64,000 nt of DNA, from the NCBI RefSeq assembly GCF_019890635.1, contig NZ_JAIOAB010000027.1:24891-88890 (forward strand), written 5' to 3'. The notes beneath the pieces were generated by a model. That model was not told the DNA's origin, did not search any database, and saw only the letters and a program-made list of their open reading frames with translations. Both the position numbers and the translations under genes were made by a program. Shown here piece after piece: positions 9,893-18,466 of the stretch. The DNA comes from Streptomyces sennicomposti. GTDB lineage: Bacteria > Actinomycetota > Actinomycetes > Streptomycetales > Streptomycetaceae. Position 1 is the stretch's first letter, and each line of letters opens with the position of its first letter.

Positions 9893-10918
9893 TCATCCGG
9901 CCTTGCCCGCCGGCACGGGAACCTGCGCCGCCTGGCCGGCACGCCGCGCCGACCCGGCCGCCGGGCCCTGCGACGCGGAAGCCCCGGCCGCCCCGGCCGG
10001 CGACCCGGCGTCTCCGGCGGGCGGTACGGCCGTTCCGGCCGCCTCGGCCGCCCCGCGCTGTTCGGGCATCCGCGGCCGCACGGGCTCGGCCGGTTCGGCG
10101 GTCCGGGCGCCGCGGGCGGCCAGGGCGAGCACGGCGCGGGCCACCCGCGCGGTGGCGTCGGGGACCTGGCGGAAACTGGGGAAGTCGTTGACGTCGACCA
10201 CCACGGGGCCGTCCGGTCCCAGCACCACGTCCACGCCGTACAGGTCGAGGCCGTAGACCACCCCGGCCTGGGCGGCGACGGCGGCCACCTCGTCCGACAG
10301 CGGCACCCGGCGTTCGGGCGCCGCGTGGTCGGGGTGGAGCGGGGAGCGGCGCTCGGTCGCGTACAGCTCGCCGCCGACGCCGTACACCTTGATGTCCACG
10401 CCCGAGTTGGGGATGTAGGGCTGGGCGATGAGCAGGCCCTCGCCGGCCAGTTCGGGGGCGAGCGCGGCGAGCCGGTCCGGCGATCGCACCAGGTGCACGG
10501 CCCGTCCGGAGCTGCCGTCGGCGGGCTTGACCACGATCGGGTACTCCGACTCCGGTATCTGCGCGAGGAGTTCGGGTCCGGCCGCCGCGTAGGTCGGCGG
10601 CAGCGGGAGCCCGCGGCCGCGGCCGATCGCCGCCGCCAGCGCCTTGTCCCGGACGCCGCGGATCGAGCGGGCGTCGTTGATGGTCGTCGTCCCGGCCGCG
10701 GCGGCGGCCTCCAGCAGGGTGAGGCCCGGGCCGCCGGAGACCGTCTTGAGCACCCACGCGTCATGGGCGGCGTCCTGCAGCGCCTCCGTCATGCGCAGCA
10801 GGGCGCCGCCCGGCCGCAGTACGTCCACCTGGTGTCCCCAGGACGTCAGTTGGCGGATCACCTCGACCGGCATGCCGTCGTGGCGGTACTGCTCCTCCAC
10901 CAGAAAGCAGAGCTTCAT
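9893..10918 (-). CDS. ATP-grasp ligase (RimK/ITPK-like), first of a pair
   Basis: 341 residues: an N-terminal pre-ATP-grasp domain (MKLCFLVEEQYRHDGMPVEV), the ATP site (YPIVVKPADGSSGRAVHLV), QPYIPNSGVDIKVYGVGG and the acidic metal site YGVDVVLGPDGPVVVDVNDFPSF at about 250-270. The last 75 residues are a Pro/Ala/Gly-rich tail with no fold. It is a clear paralogue of the downstream gene (same motifs in order), so the pair probably arose by duplication and may act on consecutive or mirror substrates. The ATG at 10918 begins the conserved N-terminus; GGAGGG lies a little far upstream. No peptide precursor or polyketide gene is near, so the product is unknown. A 14-bp hairpin or operator at 10966-10997 marks the promoter side. 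Confidence 0.78.
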   Translation of the reverse strand: MKLCFLVEEQYRHDGMPVEVIRQLTSWGHQVDVLRPGGALLRMTEALQDAAHDAWVLKTVSGGPGLTLLEAAAAAGTTTINDARSIRGVRDKALAAAIGRGRGLPLPPTYAAAGPELLAQIPESEYPIVVKPADGSSGRAVHLVRSPDRLAALAPELAGEGLLIAQPYIPNSGVDIKVYGVGGELYATERRSPLHPDHAAPERRVPLSDEVAAVAAQAGVVYGLDLYGVDVVLGPDGPVVVDVNDFPSFRQVPDATARVARAVLALAARGARTAEPAEPVRPRMPEQRGAAEAAGTAVPPAGDAGSPAGAAGASASQGPAAGSARRAGQAAQVPVPAGKAG

Positions 10919-10965
10919 CGATCTACCCCGACCCTCCGGACGCCCGCCCTCGTCGTCCGGCATTC

Positions 10966-10997
10966 CATGACGTCCTGTGGCGACACAGGATGTCATG
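10966..10997. promoter_or_regulatory. 14-bp inverted repeat before the ATP-grasp pair
   Basis: CATGACGTCCTGTG (10966-10979), 4-base loop GCGA, CACAGGATGTCATG (10984-10997), with one mismatch. It lies 48 bases upstream of the first ATP-grasp start, in the divergent gap with the dihydrolipoyl dehydrogenase gene. It could be a strong operator or a leader hairpin. Confidence 0.55.
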
Positions 10998-11078
10998 CCC
11001 GCCTCGGGACGCGCCGGGCGGCGGCCGGGGCGTCGAACAGCCTTGCCGAGTGGGCCAGATGGCGAGGGGCCGCCGCGT

Positions 11079-11093
11079 GGTACGTCACGTACC
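11079..11093. promoter_or_regulatory. Palindrome GGTACGT-C-ACGTACC before lpd
   Basis: A perfect 7-1-7 palindrome; the core TACGTCACGT recurs at 11147-11156, and a shorter inverted version (GTGACGTGCA) lies at 11198-11207 over the lpd start. The repeated, spaced copies suggest operator sites in the divergent promoter. Confidence 0.45.
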
Positions 11094-11206
11094 GGACCGG
11101 GTCGCGCGCCGCACCCGCCTCCCCCGCCGCCGGGTCCACTGCGCCGTACGTCACGTGCCGCCCGGGTTCGTTGCGCGGGGCCGCGGCATCCCGCAGAGTG
11201 ACGTGC

Positions 11207-12613
<1,407 letters not shown>

Positions 12614-12654
12614 GGCCCCGCGGCGGGCCGGGGGCGTGGCGGCGGCCCCGGGGC

Positions 12655-12790
12655 GGTCGCGAGCCCCGAGGCAGTCGGGAGTCCCGGAGGCGGTCGGGAG
12701 TCCCGGGGACGGGGTCGGGAGTCCCGGGGACGGTCGCGAGCCCCGCAGGGCACCGGCGGCCCCAGCGGTGCGGCGGGGTGCGGCGGGCTC
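12655..12790. repeat. Tandem repeats after lpd
   Basis: Five imperfect copies of CGGTCGGGAGTCCCGG (about 18 bases each) between 12655 and 12750, then repeats of GGTGCGGCGGGCTCG to 12810. Each first-type unit holds the palindrome GGGAGTCCC or CGAGCCCCG. This fills most of the gap between lpd and the DUF488 gene; no gene is seen in it. Confidence 0.6.
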
Positions 12791-12906
12791 GGGGTGCGGC
12801 GGGCTCGCGGGGGGGGTCACGGGGGGTGCGGGCGGCCGGCATGGCGTGCGCCGTCCTGGTGACCCGTACCCCACGGTCGCGGCCCCGATCGCGAAGGTGC
12901 GCCGCC

Positions 12907-13440
12907 ATGAACGAACCCCTGTACACCTTCGGGCACGGCACCGCGGGGCGCGAGGAGATCACCGGCCTGCTGCACGGGGCCGGGGTCGCCGCGATCGTGG
13001 ACGTGCGCACCGCCCCGGGCAGCCGCCGGGACCCGGACCTGCTGCGGGACCGGCTCGCCCGGTGGCTGCCCGAGGACGGCATCGACTACCGCTGGGAGCC
13101 CGACCTCGGCGGGTTCCGCGAGCCGGCCCCGGACAGCCCGGACACCTTCTGGCGCAACGACTCCTTCCGCGGCTACGCCGGGTACACGCGCACCCCCGGG
13201 TTCGTCGCCGCCATGGACCGGCTGCTCGGCGAGGCGGCCGGGCGGCGGACGGCGGTGATGTGCGGCGAGGCGGTGTGGTGGCGCTGCCACCGCCGGCTGA
13301 TCGCCGACTTCGCGGAACTCGCGCGCGGGGTGCCCGTGCGCCACCTCATGCACGACGGGCGGACCGTCCCGCACGTCCCCACGGCCGGCGCCCGGCTGCG
13401 CGAGGACGGCCTCCTCGTCTACGACGGCCCGCCGGGCTGA
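12907..13440 (+). CDS. DUF488 family protein
   Basis: 177 residues with the DUF488 layout: YTFGHGTAGREEITGLL, DVRTAPGSRR, DLGGFRE, NDSFRGYAGYTRTPGF and the C-terminal AVMCGEAVWWRCHRRLIAD. The conserved Cys-Gly-Glu and Cys-His pair of this last stretch suggest a catalytic or metal site, but the biochemical role of the family is not known. ATG 12907 begins the conserved GHGT region at residue 9; the ribosome site is weak. It stands alone between repeat-rich gaps. Confidence 0.82.
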   Translation: MNEPLYTFGHGTAGREEITGLLHGAGVAAIVDVRTAPGSRRDPDLLRDRLARWLPEDGIDYRWEPDLGGFREPAPDSPDTFWRNDSFRGYAGYTRTPGFVAAMDRLLGEAAGRRTAVMCGEAVWWRCHRRLIADFAELARGVPVRHLMHDGRTVPHVPTAGARLREDGLLVYDGPPG

Positions 13441-13457
13441 GCGGGGCGCGGGCGCGG

Positions 13458-13925
13458 TCAGGCCCCGGCCACGGTGACGTCCTGGTCGCGCAGCGCGTGG
13501 AAGGCGGGCACCAGCAGGATGCCCTGCGGGACCAGCTCCGTGATGATGGCCTGGACGTGCGCGCGGCCGTGGGCGAAGGTGTGGTAGGCGATGCCCCGGT
13601 TGGTCCAGCGGTGCGTGCCGCCGTCGCAGACGGCTTGCGTGCCGCCGATGGACTGGGTCTCGTCCGAGTCGCCCTGGCTGATGGCCGAGCTGATGAAGAC
13701 CGCGCCGGTGGCGCCGGTGCAGCGGTAGGTGCCGGAGATCGTGACGGTGCCGTCCGCCGCCTGGCGGACCGTGCGGTCCACGGTCACGGTCTCGGCGTCG
13801 GTGGTGGACGCGGTGGCGACGGCGGACGTGGCGGCCGGCGCGGCGAGGAGCAGCGTGGCCGCGACCGCGCCGAGGGTGCCGAGCACACGGCGGGCTGATC
13901 CGAAGGACGCTGACGCTACGGACAT
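13458..13925 (-). CDS. Secreted DUF6299-like protein
   Basis: 155 residues with a Sec signal peptide (RRVLGTLGAVAATLLLAAPA, cleavage near ATSA-VA at about residue 35). The mature beta-rich domain runs VTVDRTVRQAADGTVTISGTYRC...AVCDGGTHRW. Two Cys (in TYRC and AVCDGG) probably form a disulfide. The pattern matches Streptomyces proteins annotated DUF6299, of unknown function. ATG 13925 follows GGGAGGCCCCC; an in-frame upstream ATG (MPREAP...) overlaps that site and is less likely. It converges with the DUF488 gene, with only 17 bases between stops. Confidence 0.7.
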   Translation of the reverse strand: MSVASASFGSARRVLGTLGAVAATLLLAAPAATSAVATASTTDAETVTVDRTVRQAADGTVTISGTYRCTGATGAVFISSAISQGDSDETQSIGGTQAVCDGGTHRWTNRGIAYHTFAHGRAHVQAIITELVPQGILLVPAFHALRDQDVTVAGA

Positions 13926-14081
13926 GGGGGCCTCCCGAGGAACTGGAATGCGGGGTTCCACTGGTACCGGGCGGGCGTCCGTGATCCTCGCCCTCACGAC
14001 GCGAGTCCACTCGGACTTCCGTCTAACGGCCCATGCGACTTGCCCCCCGGCCCGTTCGCCGCCACCGGCGCGACCTCGCGC

Positions 14082-14172
14082 GCAGGACGCCCGCCGCAGC
14101 CCTCCGGGCCCAGGGCCTGCCCGCAGGACGCCGGCCGGTCCTCCGGGCACAGGCCCTGCCCGCAGGGCGTCC
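14082..14172. repeat. About 40-bp tandem repeat, 2.3 copies
   Basis: GCAGGACGCC starts units at 14082 and 14123, and GCAGGGCGTC starts a third at 14162. Each unit continues GCCG...CTCCGGGC.CAGG.CCTGCCC. It fills the promoter side of the DUF6299 gene; no gene is seen there. Confidence 0.55.
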
Positions 14173-14251
14173 GCCCGGGCGCGCAGCCCGCACCGGGGCC
14201 GAGCGCCCCGTGCGCGGGTGTGGTGGCGAGGTGCGGCGCCGGTCCCCGCGA

Positions 14252-14281
14252 GCCCGGCATGATCCGGACGAGAGGCCCGGG
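14252..14281. repeat. Dispersed intergenic repeat, copy 2
   Basis: 27/30 identical to 78-107. It abuts the stop codon of the RidA gene directly. See copy 1. Confidence 0.5.
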
Positions 14282-14680
14282 CTAGGCCAGCACCGCGAAC
14301 CCGTCGAGTTCCACCAAGGCCCGCTCGTCCCACAGCCGGACGACCTCCACGACCGCCATCGCCGGGTAGTCGCGGCCCGCCGACTGGCGCCAGATGCGGC
14401 CGAGTTCGGAGGCGTGGGCGCGGTAGGCGGCGACGTCGGTGGCGTAGACCGTGACACGGGCCAGGTCGGCGGGTGAGCCGCCGGCGGCGCGCAGGGCGGT
14501 GAGGAGGTTGGCGAGGGCGCGGGCGAACTGCTCGGGCAGGGTGTCGCCGACCACCTTGCCCTCGCCGTCGAGGGCGGTCTGGCCGGCCAGGAACAGCACG
14601 CGGGAGCCGGTGGCGACGACGGCGTGCGAGAAGCCGGTGGGCGGGGACAGCTCGGGCGGGTTGACGCGCTCGGTGGTCAC
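14282..14680 (-). CDS. RidA-family (YjgF/YER057c/UK114) protein
   Basis: 132-residue member of the RidA family, trimeric proteins that hydrolyse reactive enamines and imines. Seen: SHAVVATGSRVLFLAGQTALDGEGKVVGDTLPEQFARALANL, then a C-terminal PAMAVVEVVRLWDERALVELDGFAV. The canonical RidA Arg-Cys-binding position (after VEI-C-A) is only partly conserved, so it may be one of the Rid subgroups with another substrate. The GTG start overlaps the acyl-CoA dehydrogenase stop as GTGA, so the two are translationally coupled. In a 2-aminobenzoyl-CoA pathway a RidA protein could speed loss of ammonia from an enamine intermediate; this role is inference. Confidence 0.85.
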   Translation of the reverse strand: MTTERVNPPELSPPTGFSHAVVATGSRVLFLAGQTALDGEGKVVGDTLPEQFARALANLLTALRAAGGSPADLARVTVYATDVAAYRAHASELGRIWRQSAGRDYPAMAVVEVVRLWDERALVELDGFAVLA

Positions 14681-15849
14681 GGGGCCTCCCCGGCCGGCGG
14701 CGGAGTCTCGGCGTACAGCTCCTTGGCGATGATGCCCCGCTGCACCTCGCTCGCGCCCTCGTAGATCCGGGGTGCGCGCACCTCGCGGTAGAGGTGTTCG
14801 AGGAGGTGGCCGCGGCGCAGGGCGCGGGCGCCGTGCAGCTGGACGGCGGTGTCGACGACGTACTGCGCCGTCTCGGTGGCGAGCAGCTTCGCCATCGCGG
14901 CGCGCCGGGGCACGCCGGGTGCGCCGTCGTCGTACGCGGTGGCCGCCGCGTAGACCATCAGGCGGGCCGCCTCGGTGCGCAGGGCCATCTCGGCGACCTG
15001 GTGGGCGACGGTCTGCAGGTCGCTCAGCTTGCCGCCGAAGGCGTCCCGGCGGGCGGTGTGGGCGAGGGTCGCCTCCAGCGCGGCCTGCGCCATGCCGAGG
15101 GCGAAGGCGCCGACGCTGGGCCGGAAGAGGTTGAGGGTGCCCATCGCGACCCGGAAGCCGCGGTCCGCCTCGCCGAGCACGTCGTCGGCCGTGACGGGGA
15201 CGCCGTCGAAGGCGAGGGCGCCGATCGGGTGCGGGGAGAGCATGTCCAGCGCGCTGCCGGTGAGGCCGGGGCGGTCGGCGGGGACCAGGAAGGCGGTGAT
15301 CCCGCGGGAGCCTGCGCCGGGTGCGGTGCGCGCGAAGACGGTGTAGAAGTCGGCCTCGGGGGCGTTGGAGATCCAGCACTTCTCCCCCGTGAGCCGCCAG
15401 CCCCGCCCCGCTCCCCCGCCCGCGCCGGGGTCGGGGTCGGGGTCGGGGTCGGCGCGCAGGGTGAGGGCCGCCGCGTCCGAGCCCGCCGCCCGCTCGCTCA
15501 GGGCGAAGGCCGCCACCGCGCTGCCGTCGGCCACCGCGGGCAGCCAGCGGGCGCGCTGGGCGGGGGTGCCGTGGGCGTGGACGGGGTGGGCGCCGAGGCC
15601 CTGGAGGGCGAGCGCGGTCTCGGCCTCGGTGCAGCCGTGGGCCAGGGACTCCCGCATGAGGCACAGGTCCAGGGCGCCCGAGGTGAACAGGCGCTCCAGC
15701 AGACCCAGTCGGCCGAGTTCGGCGAGGAGGGCGCGGTCGACGCGGCCCGGCTCGCCCTTCTCGGCGACCGGCCGCAGCCGTTGGGCGGCCAGTGTGCGCA
15801 ACTCGGCGCACCATGCCTGCTGTTCGGGTTCGAGCGAGAAAGCGGGCAT
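14677..15849 (-). CDS. Acyl-CoA dehydrogenase of the aromatic-CoA cluster
   Basis: 390-residue FAD enzyme that makes an alpha-beta double bond in a CoA thioester. Seen: FALSERAAGSDAAAL, the FAD/substrate stretch GEKCWISNAPEADFYTVFA, DAFGGKLSDLQTVAHQVAEM and the catalytic Glu region RIYEGASEVQRGIIAKELY. A short Asp-Pro repeat (DPDPDPDPG) has been inserted in a surface loop by a GGGTCG repeat in the DNA. ATG 15849 gives a normal N-terminus. It is first in a two-gene unit with RidA and divergent from the CoA ligase. In this cluster it may aromatise or desaturate the reduced ring intermediate; that step is inferred. Confidence 0.88.
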   Translation of the reverse strand: MPAFSLEPEQQAWCAELRTLAAQRLRPVAEKGEPGRVDRALLAELGRLGLLERLFTSGALDLCLMRESLAHGCTEAETALALQGLGAHPVHAHGTPAQRARWLPAVADGSAVAAFALSERAAGSDAAALTLRADPDPDPDPGAGGGAGRGWRLTGEKCWISNAPEADFYTVFARTAPGAGSRGITAFLVPADRPGLTGSALDMLSPHPIGALAFDGVPVTADDVLGEADRGFRVAMGTLNLFRPSVGAFALGMAQAALEATLAHTARRDAFGGKLSDLQTVAHQVAEMALRTEAARLMVYAAATAYDDGAPGVPRRAAMAKLLATETAQYVVDTAVQLHGARALRRGHLLEHLYREVRAPRIYEGASEVQRGIIAKELYAETPPPAGEAP

Positions 15850-15899
15850 CCGCCGGTCCTCCCTCCGCCGGGCCGCCCGCGCGGCCGGGGCTCGCCCCC

Positions 15900-15943
15900 A
15901 CGGTATCGCGTACCGTTGACTGTCGTCACCAACGCGCTACGCT
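15900..15943 (+). promoter_or_regulatory. Divergent promoter with candidate PaaX operator
   Basis: TTGACT (15916-15921), 16 bases, TACGCT (15938-15943) is a good sigma-HrdB-type promoter for the ligase gene. It overlaps TGACtGTCGTCACcA, nearly the same as 21704-21718 before the enoyl-CoA hydratase. Just upstream is ACGGTA-N5-TACCGT (15900-15916). The shared sequence in two promoters of one pathway suggests the binding site of the cluster's PaaX-type repressor. Confidence 0.55.
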
Positions 15944-15981
15944 CCAGGTGCGAGCCCACCACACCAAGGGGGCGAACCGCC

Positions 15982-17592
15982 ATGGACCACCCGTCCGCCC
16001 ACGTCGACACGTTCGCGCGCGATCATCTCCCGCCCCCGGACCAGTGGCCGAAGCTGCGGTTCGACCTGCCGGAGCTGCGCTACCCGGCCCGGCTGAACTG
16101 CGCCGCCGAGCTGCTCGGCCCACCGGGCGACGCCGACGCCGGGCGGCCGGTGTTCCGCACGCCCGCCGGCGACGTCTGGACCTACGGCGAGCTGCGCGCC
16201 CGTGTGGACCGCGTCGCGCACGTCCTGACCGCCGGCCTCGGCGTGGTGCCCGGCAACCGGGTGCTGCTGCGCGGCCCCACCACGCCGTGGCTGGCCGCCT
16301 GCTGGCTGGCCGTGCTCAAGGCGGGCGCGGTCGCCGTCACCGTACTGGCCCAGCAGCGCGCCCACGAGCTGAGCACCCTCTGCGAGATCGCCCGCGTCCG
16401 GCACGCGCTGTGCGACATCAGATCGGTGGACGACCTGGTCAAGGCCGAGGTGCCGGGGCTGCGCCTGGCGACGTACGGCGGCGACGGGCCCGACGACCTG
16501 CTGCGCCGTCCGGCGCCCGGCACCCCGTTCCCGGCCGTGGACACCGCAGCGGACGACGTGGCGCTGATCGCGTTCACCTCGGGCACCACCGGCCGCCCCA
16601 AGGGCTGCGTCCACTTCCACCGGGACGTGCTGGCGATCGCGGACACCTTCTCCGCGCGGGTGCTCAGGCCGCGCCCGGACGACGTGTTCGCGGGCAGTCC
16701 GCCGCTCGGGTTCACCTTCGGCCTCGGCGGCCTGGTCGTCTTCCCGATGCGGGCCCGCGCCAGCGCCCTGCTGCTCGAAGAGGCCCATCCGCGGCAGCTG
16801 TTGGGCGCGGTCGCCGAGCACCGGGTCTCCGTGCTGTTCACCGCGCCGACCGCCTACCGGGCGATGCTGGAGGAGCCGGCCGCCCACGACCTCTCCTCGC
16901 TGCGCAGGTGTGTGTCGGCCGGTGAGAACCTGCCCGCCGCCACCTGGCACGCCTGGCACGAACGGACGGGTGTGCGCATCGTCAACGGCATCGGCGCCAC
17001 CGAGCTGCTGCACATCTTCATCTCGGCGGCGGACGCGGACATCCGGCCGGGGACCACGGGTGTGCCGGTGCCGGGCTGGCGGGCGCGGGTGCAGGACGAG
17101 GACGGGCGGCCCGTGCCCGACGGGACGCCGGGGCTGCTCGCCGTGCAGGGCCCGGTCGGCTGCCGCTACCTCGCCGACCCCCGCCAGCGCGCGTACGTGC
17201 GCGACGGCTGGAACGTCACCGGCGACACCTACGTCCGCGACGCCGACGGCTACTTTCGCTATGTCGCCCGCGCCGACGACATGATCATCTCGGCGGGCTA
17301 CAACATCGCGGGACCGGAGGTCGAGGACGCGCTGCTGCGCCACCCGGACGTGGTCGAGGCCGCGGTCGTCGGCCGGCCGGACGACGCCCGCGGCCAGGTG
17401 GTGGTGGCGTACGTGGTCGTACGGGAGGGCGCGGCGCGGGACGCCCGGGCGCTGCGCGCGTACGTCAAGGAGGAGCTGGCGCCCTACAAGTGCCCGCGTG
17501 AGATCGTCTTCGTCCACGCGCTGCCGCGCACGGCGACCGGGAAACTCCAGCGGTTCAGACTGCGCGCCCCGGACACCCACGACGGGCGGTGA
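15982..17592 (+). CDS. Aromatic acid (probably 2-aminobenzoate) CoA ligase
   Basis: 536-residue adenylate-forming ligase of the benzoate-CoA ligase group; it activates an aromatic acid with ATP and loads CoA. Motifs: P-loop FTSGTTGRPKGCVHFH, NGIGATELLHIFISA, VTGDTYVRDADGYFRYVARADDMI (with the hinge Asp/Arg) and the catalytic Lys in PRTATGKLQRFRLR. The early WPKLRFDLPELRYPARLNCAAELL is the usual start of 2-aminobenzoate/benzoate ligases. ATG 15982 has GGGGGCG upstream. It leads a unit with the PaaX regulator. With the fused monooxygenase/reductase nearby, anthranilate is the most likely substrate; benzoate or salicylate are alternatives. Confidence 0.87.
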   Translation: MDHPSAHVDTFARDHLPPPDQWPKLRFDLPELRYPARLNCAAELLGPPGDADAGRPVFRTPAGDVWTYGELRARVDRVAHVLTAGLGVVPGNRVLLRGPTTPWLAACWLAVLKAGAVAVTVLAQQRAHELSTLCEIARVRHALCDIRSVDDLVKAEVPGLRLATYGGDGPDDLLRRPAPGTPFPAVDTAADDVALIAFTSGTTGRPKGCVHFHRDVLAIADTFSARVLRPRPDDVFAGSPPLGFTFGLGGLVVFPMRARASALLLEEAHPRQLLGAVAEHRVSVLFTAPTAYRAMLEEPAAHDLSSLRRCVSAGENLPAATWHAWHERTGVRIVNGIGATELLHIFISAADADIRPGTTGVPVPGWRARVQDEDGRPVPDGTPGLLAVQGPVGCRYLADPRQRAYVRDGWNVTGDTYVRDADGYFRYVARADDMIISAGYNIAGPEVEDALLRHPDVVEAAVVGRPDDARGQVVVAYVVVREGAARDARALRAYVKEELAPYKCPREIVFVHALPRTATGKLQRFRLRAPDTHDGR

Positions 17593-17608
17593 CACCCGAC
17601 GACCTAAA

Positions 17609-18451
17609 ATGATCAACGTGTCCGAGCAGTCCGCGCAACCCGCCCCGAGATCCCTCATCGTCACGCTGTACGGCGCGTACGGCCGCTTCGTGCCGGGCCC
17701 GGTGCCCGTCGCGGAGCTGATCCGGCTGCTGGCCGCGGTGGGCGTGGACGCGCCCTCCGTGCGCTCCTCGGTGTCCCGCCTCAAACGGCGCGGGCTGCTG
17801 CTCCCGGCCCGCACCGGGCAGGGCGCGGCCGGCTACGAACTCTCGCCACAGGCACTCCAGTTGCTGGAGGACGGCGACCGCCGGGTGTACGCGGGGGCGC
17901 CCGGCGAGGACGAGGGCTGGGTGCTGGCGGTGTTCTCGGTGCCGGAGTCGCAGCGGCAGAAGCGGCACGTGCTGCGCTCCCGGCTGGCCGGGCTCGGCTT
18001 CGGCACGGCGGCGCCCGGGGTGTGGATCGCCCCGGCCCGGCTGTACGAGGAGACCCGCAACACGCTGCGGCGGCTGGACCTGGACGTGTACGTGGACTTC
18101 TTCCGCGGCGACCACCTGGGGTTCGCGCCGACGGCCCAGGCGGTGGCCCGCTGGTGGGACCTGGCGGCCCTGGCCGCGCAGCACGAGGCGTTCCTCGACC
18201 GGCACGCGCCGGTGCTGCGCGCCTGGGAGGAGCGCGCCGACACCCCGCCGGAGGAGGCGTACCGGGACTATCTGCTCGCCCTGGACTCCTGGCGGCATCT
18301 CCCCTACGCCGACCCGGGCCTGCCCGCCCGGCTGCTGCCCGCCAACTGGCCGGGCGCCCGTTCGGCGGCCGTGTTCCGGGCGCTGCACGAGCGGCTGCAC
18401 GAGGCGGGCGCGGTCTACGCGGGGGTGTCCGTTCCGGCCGGCCGGGTGTGA
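17609..18451 (+). CDS. PaaX-family transcriptional repressor
   Basis: 280 residues: an N-terminal winged helix (RSLIVTLYGAYGRFVPGPVPVAELIRLL, then SVRSSVSRLKRRGLL), the central PaaX domain (WVLAVFSVPESQRQKRHVLRSRLAGLGFG) and the C-terminal PaaX domain (YRDYLLALDSWRHLPYADPGLP). PaaX repressors let go of DNA when they bind an aryl-CoA, here presumably the product of the ligase encoded 16 bases upstream. ATG 17609 has no ribosome site, so translation probably depends on the upstream gene; GTG 17618 is an alternative. The likely operators are 15916-15929 and 21703-21716. Confidence 0.9.
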   Translation: MINVSEQSAQPAPRSLIVTLYGAYGRFVPGPVPVAELIRLLAAVGVDAPSVRSSVSRLKRRGLLLPARTGQGAAGYELSPQALQLLEDGDRRVYAGAPGEDEGWVLAVFSVPESQRQKRHVLRSRLAGLGFGTAAPGVWIAPARLYEETRNTLRRLDLDVYVDFFRGDHLGFAPTAQAVARWWDLAALAAQHEAFLDRHAPVLRAWEERADTPPEEAYRDYLLALDSWRHLPYADPGLPARLLPANWPGARSAAVFRALHERLHEAGAVYAGVSVPAGRV

Positions 18452-18466
18452 CGCCCGCGCCTCGGC

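Noticed and set aside
15415..15465. GGGTCG repeat as a separate minisatellite
   Set aside because: Only about four units, coding for Asp-Pro in the acyl-CoA dehydrogenase; noted in that gene.
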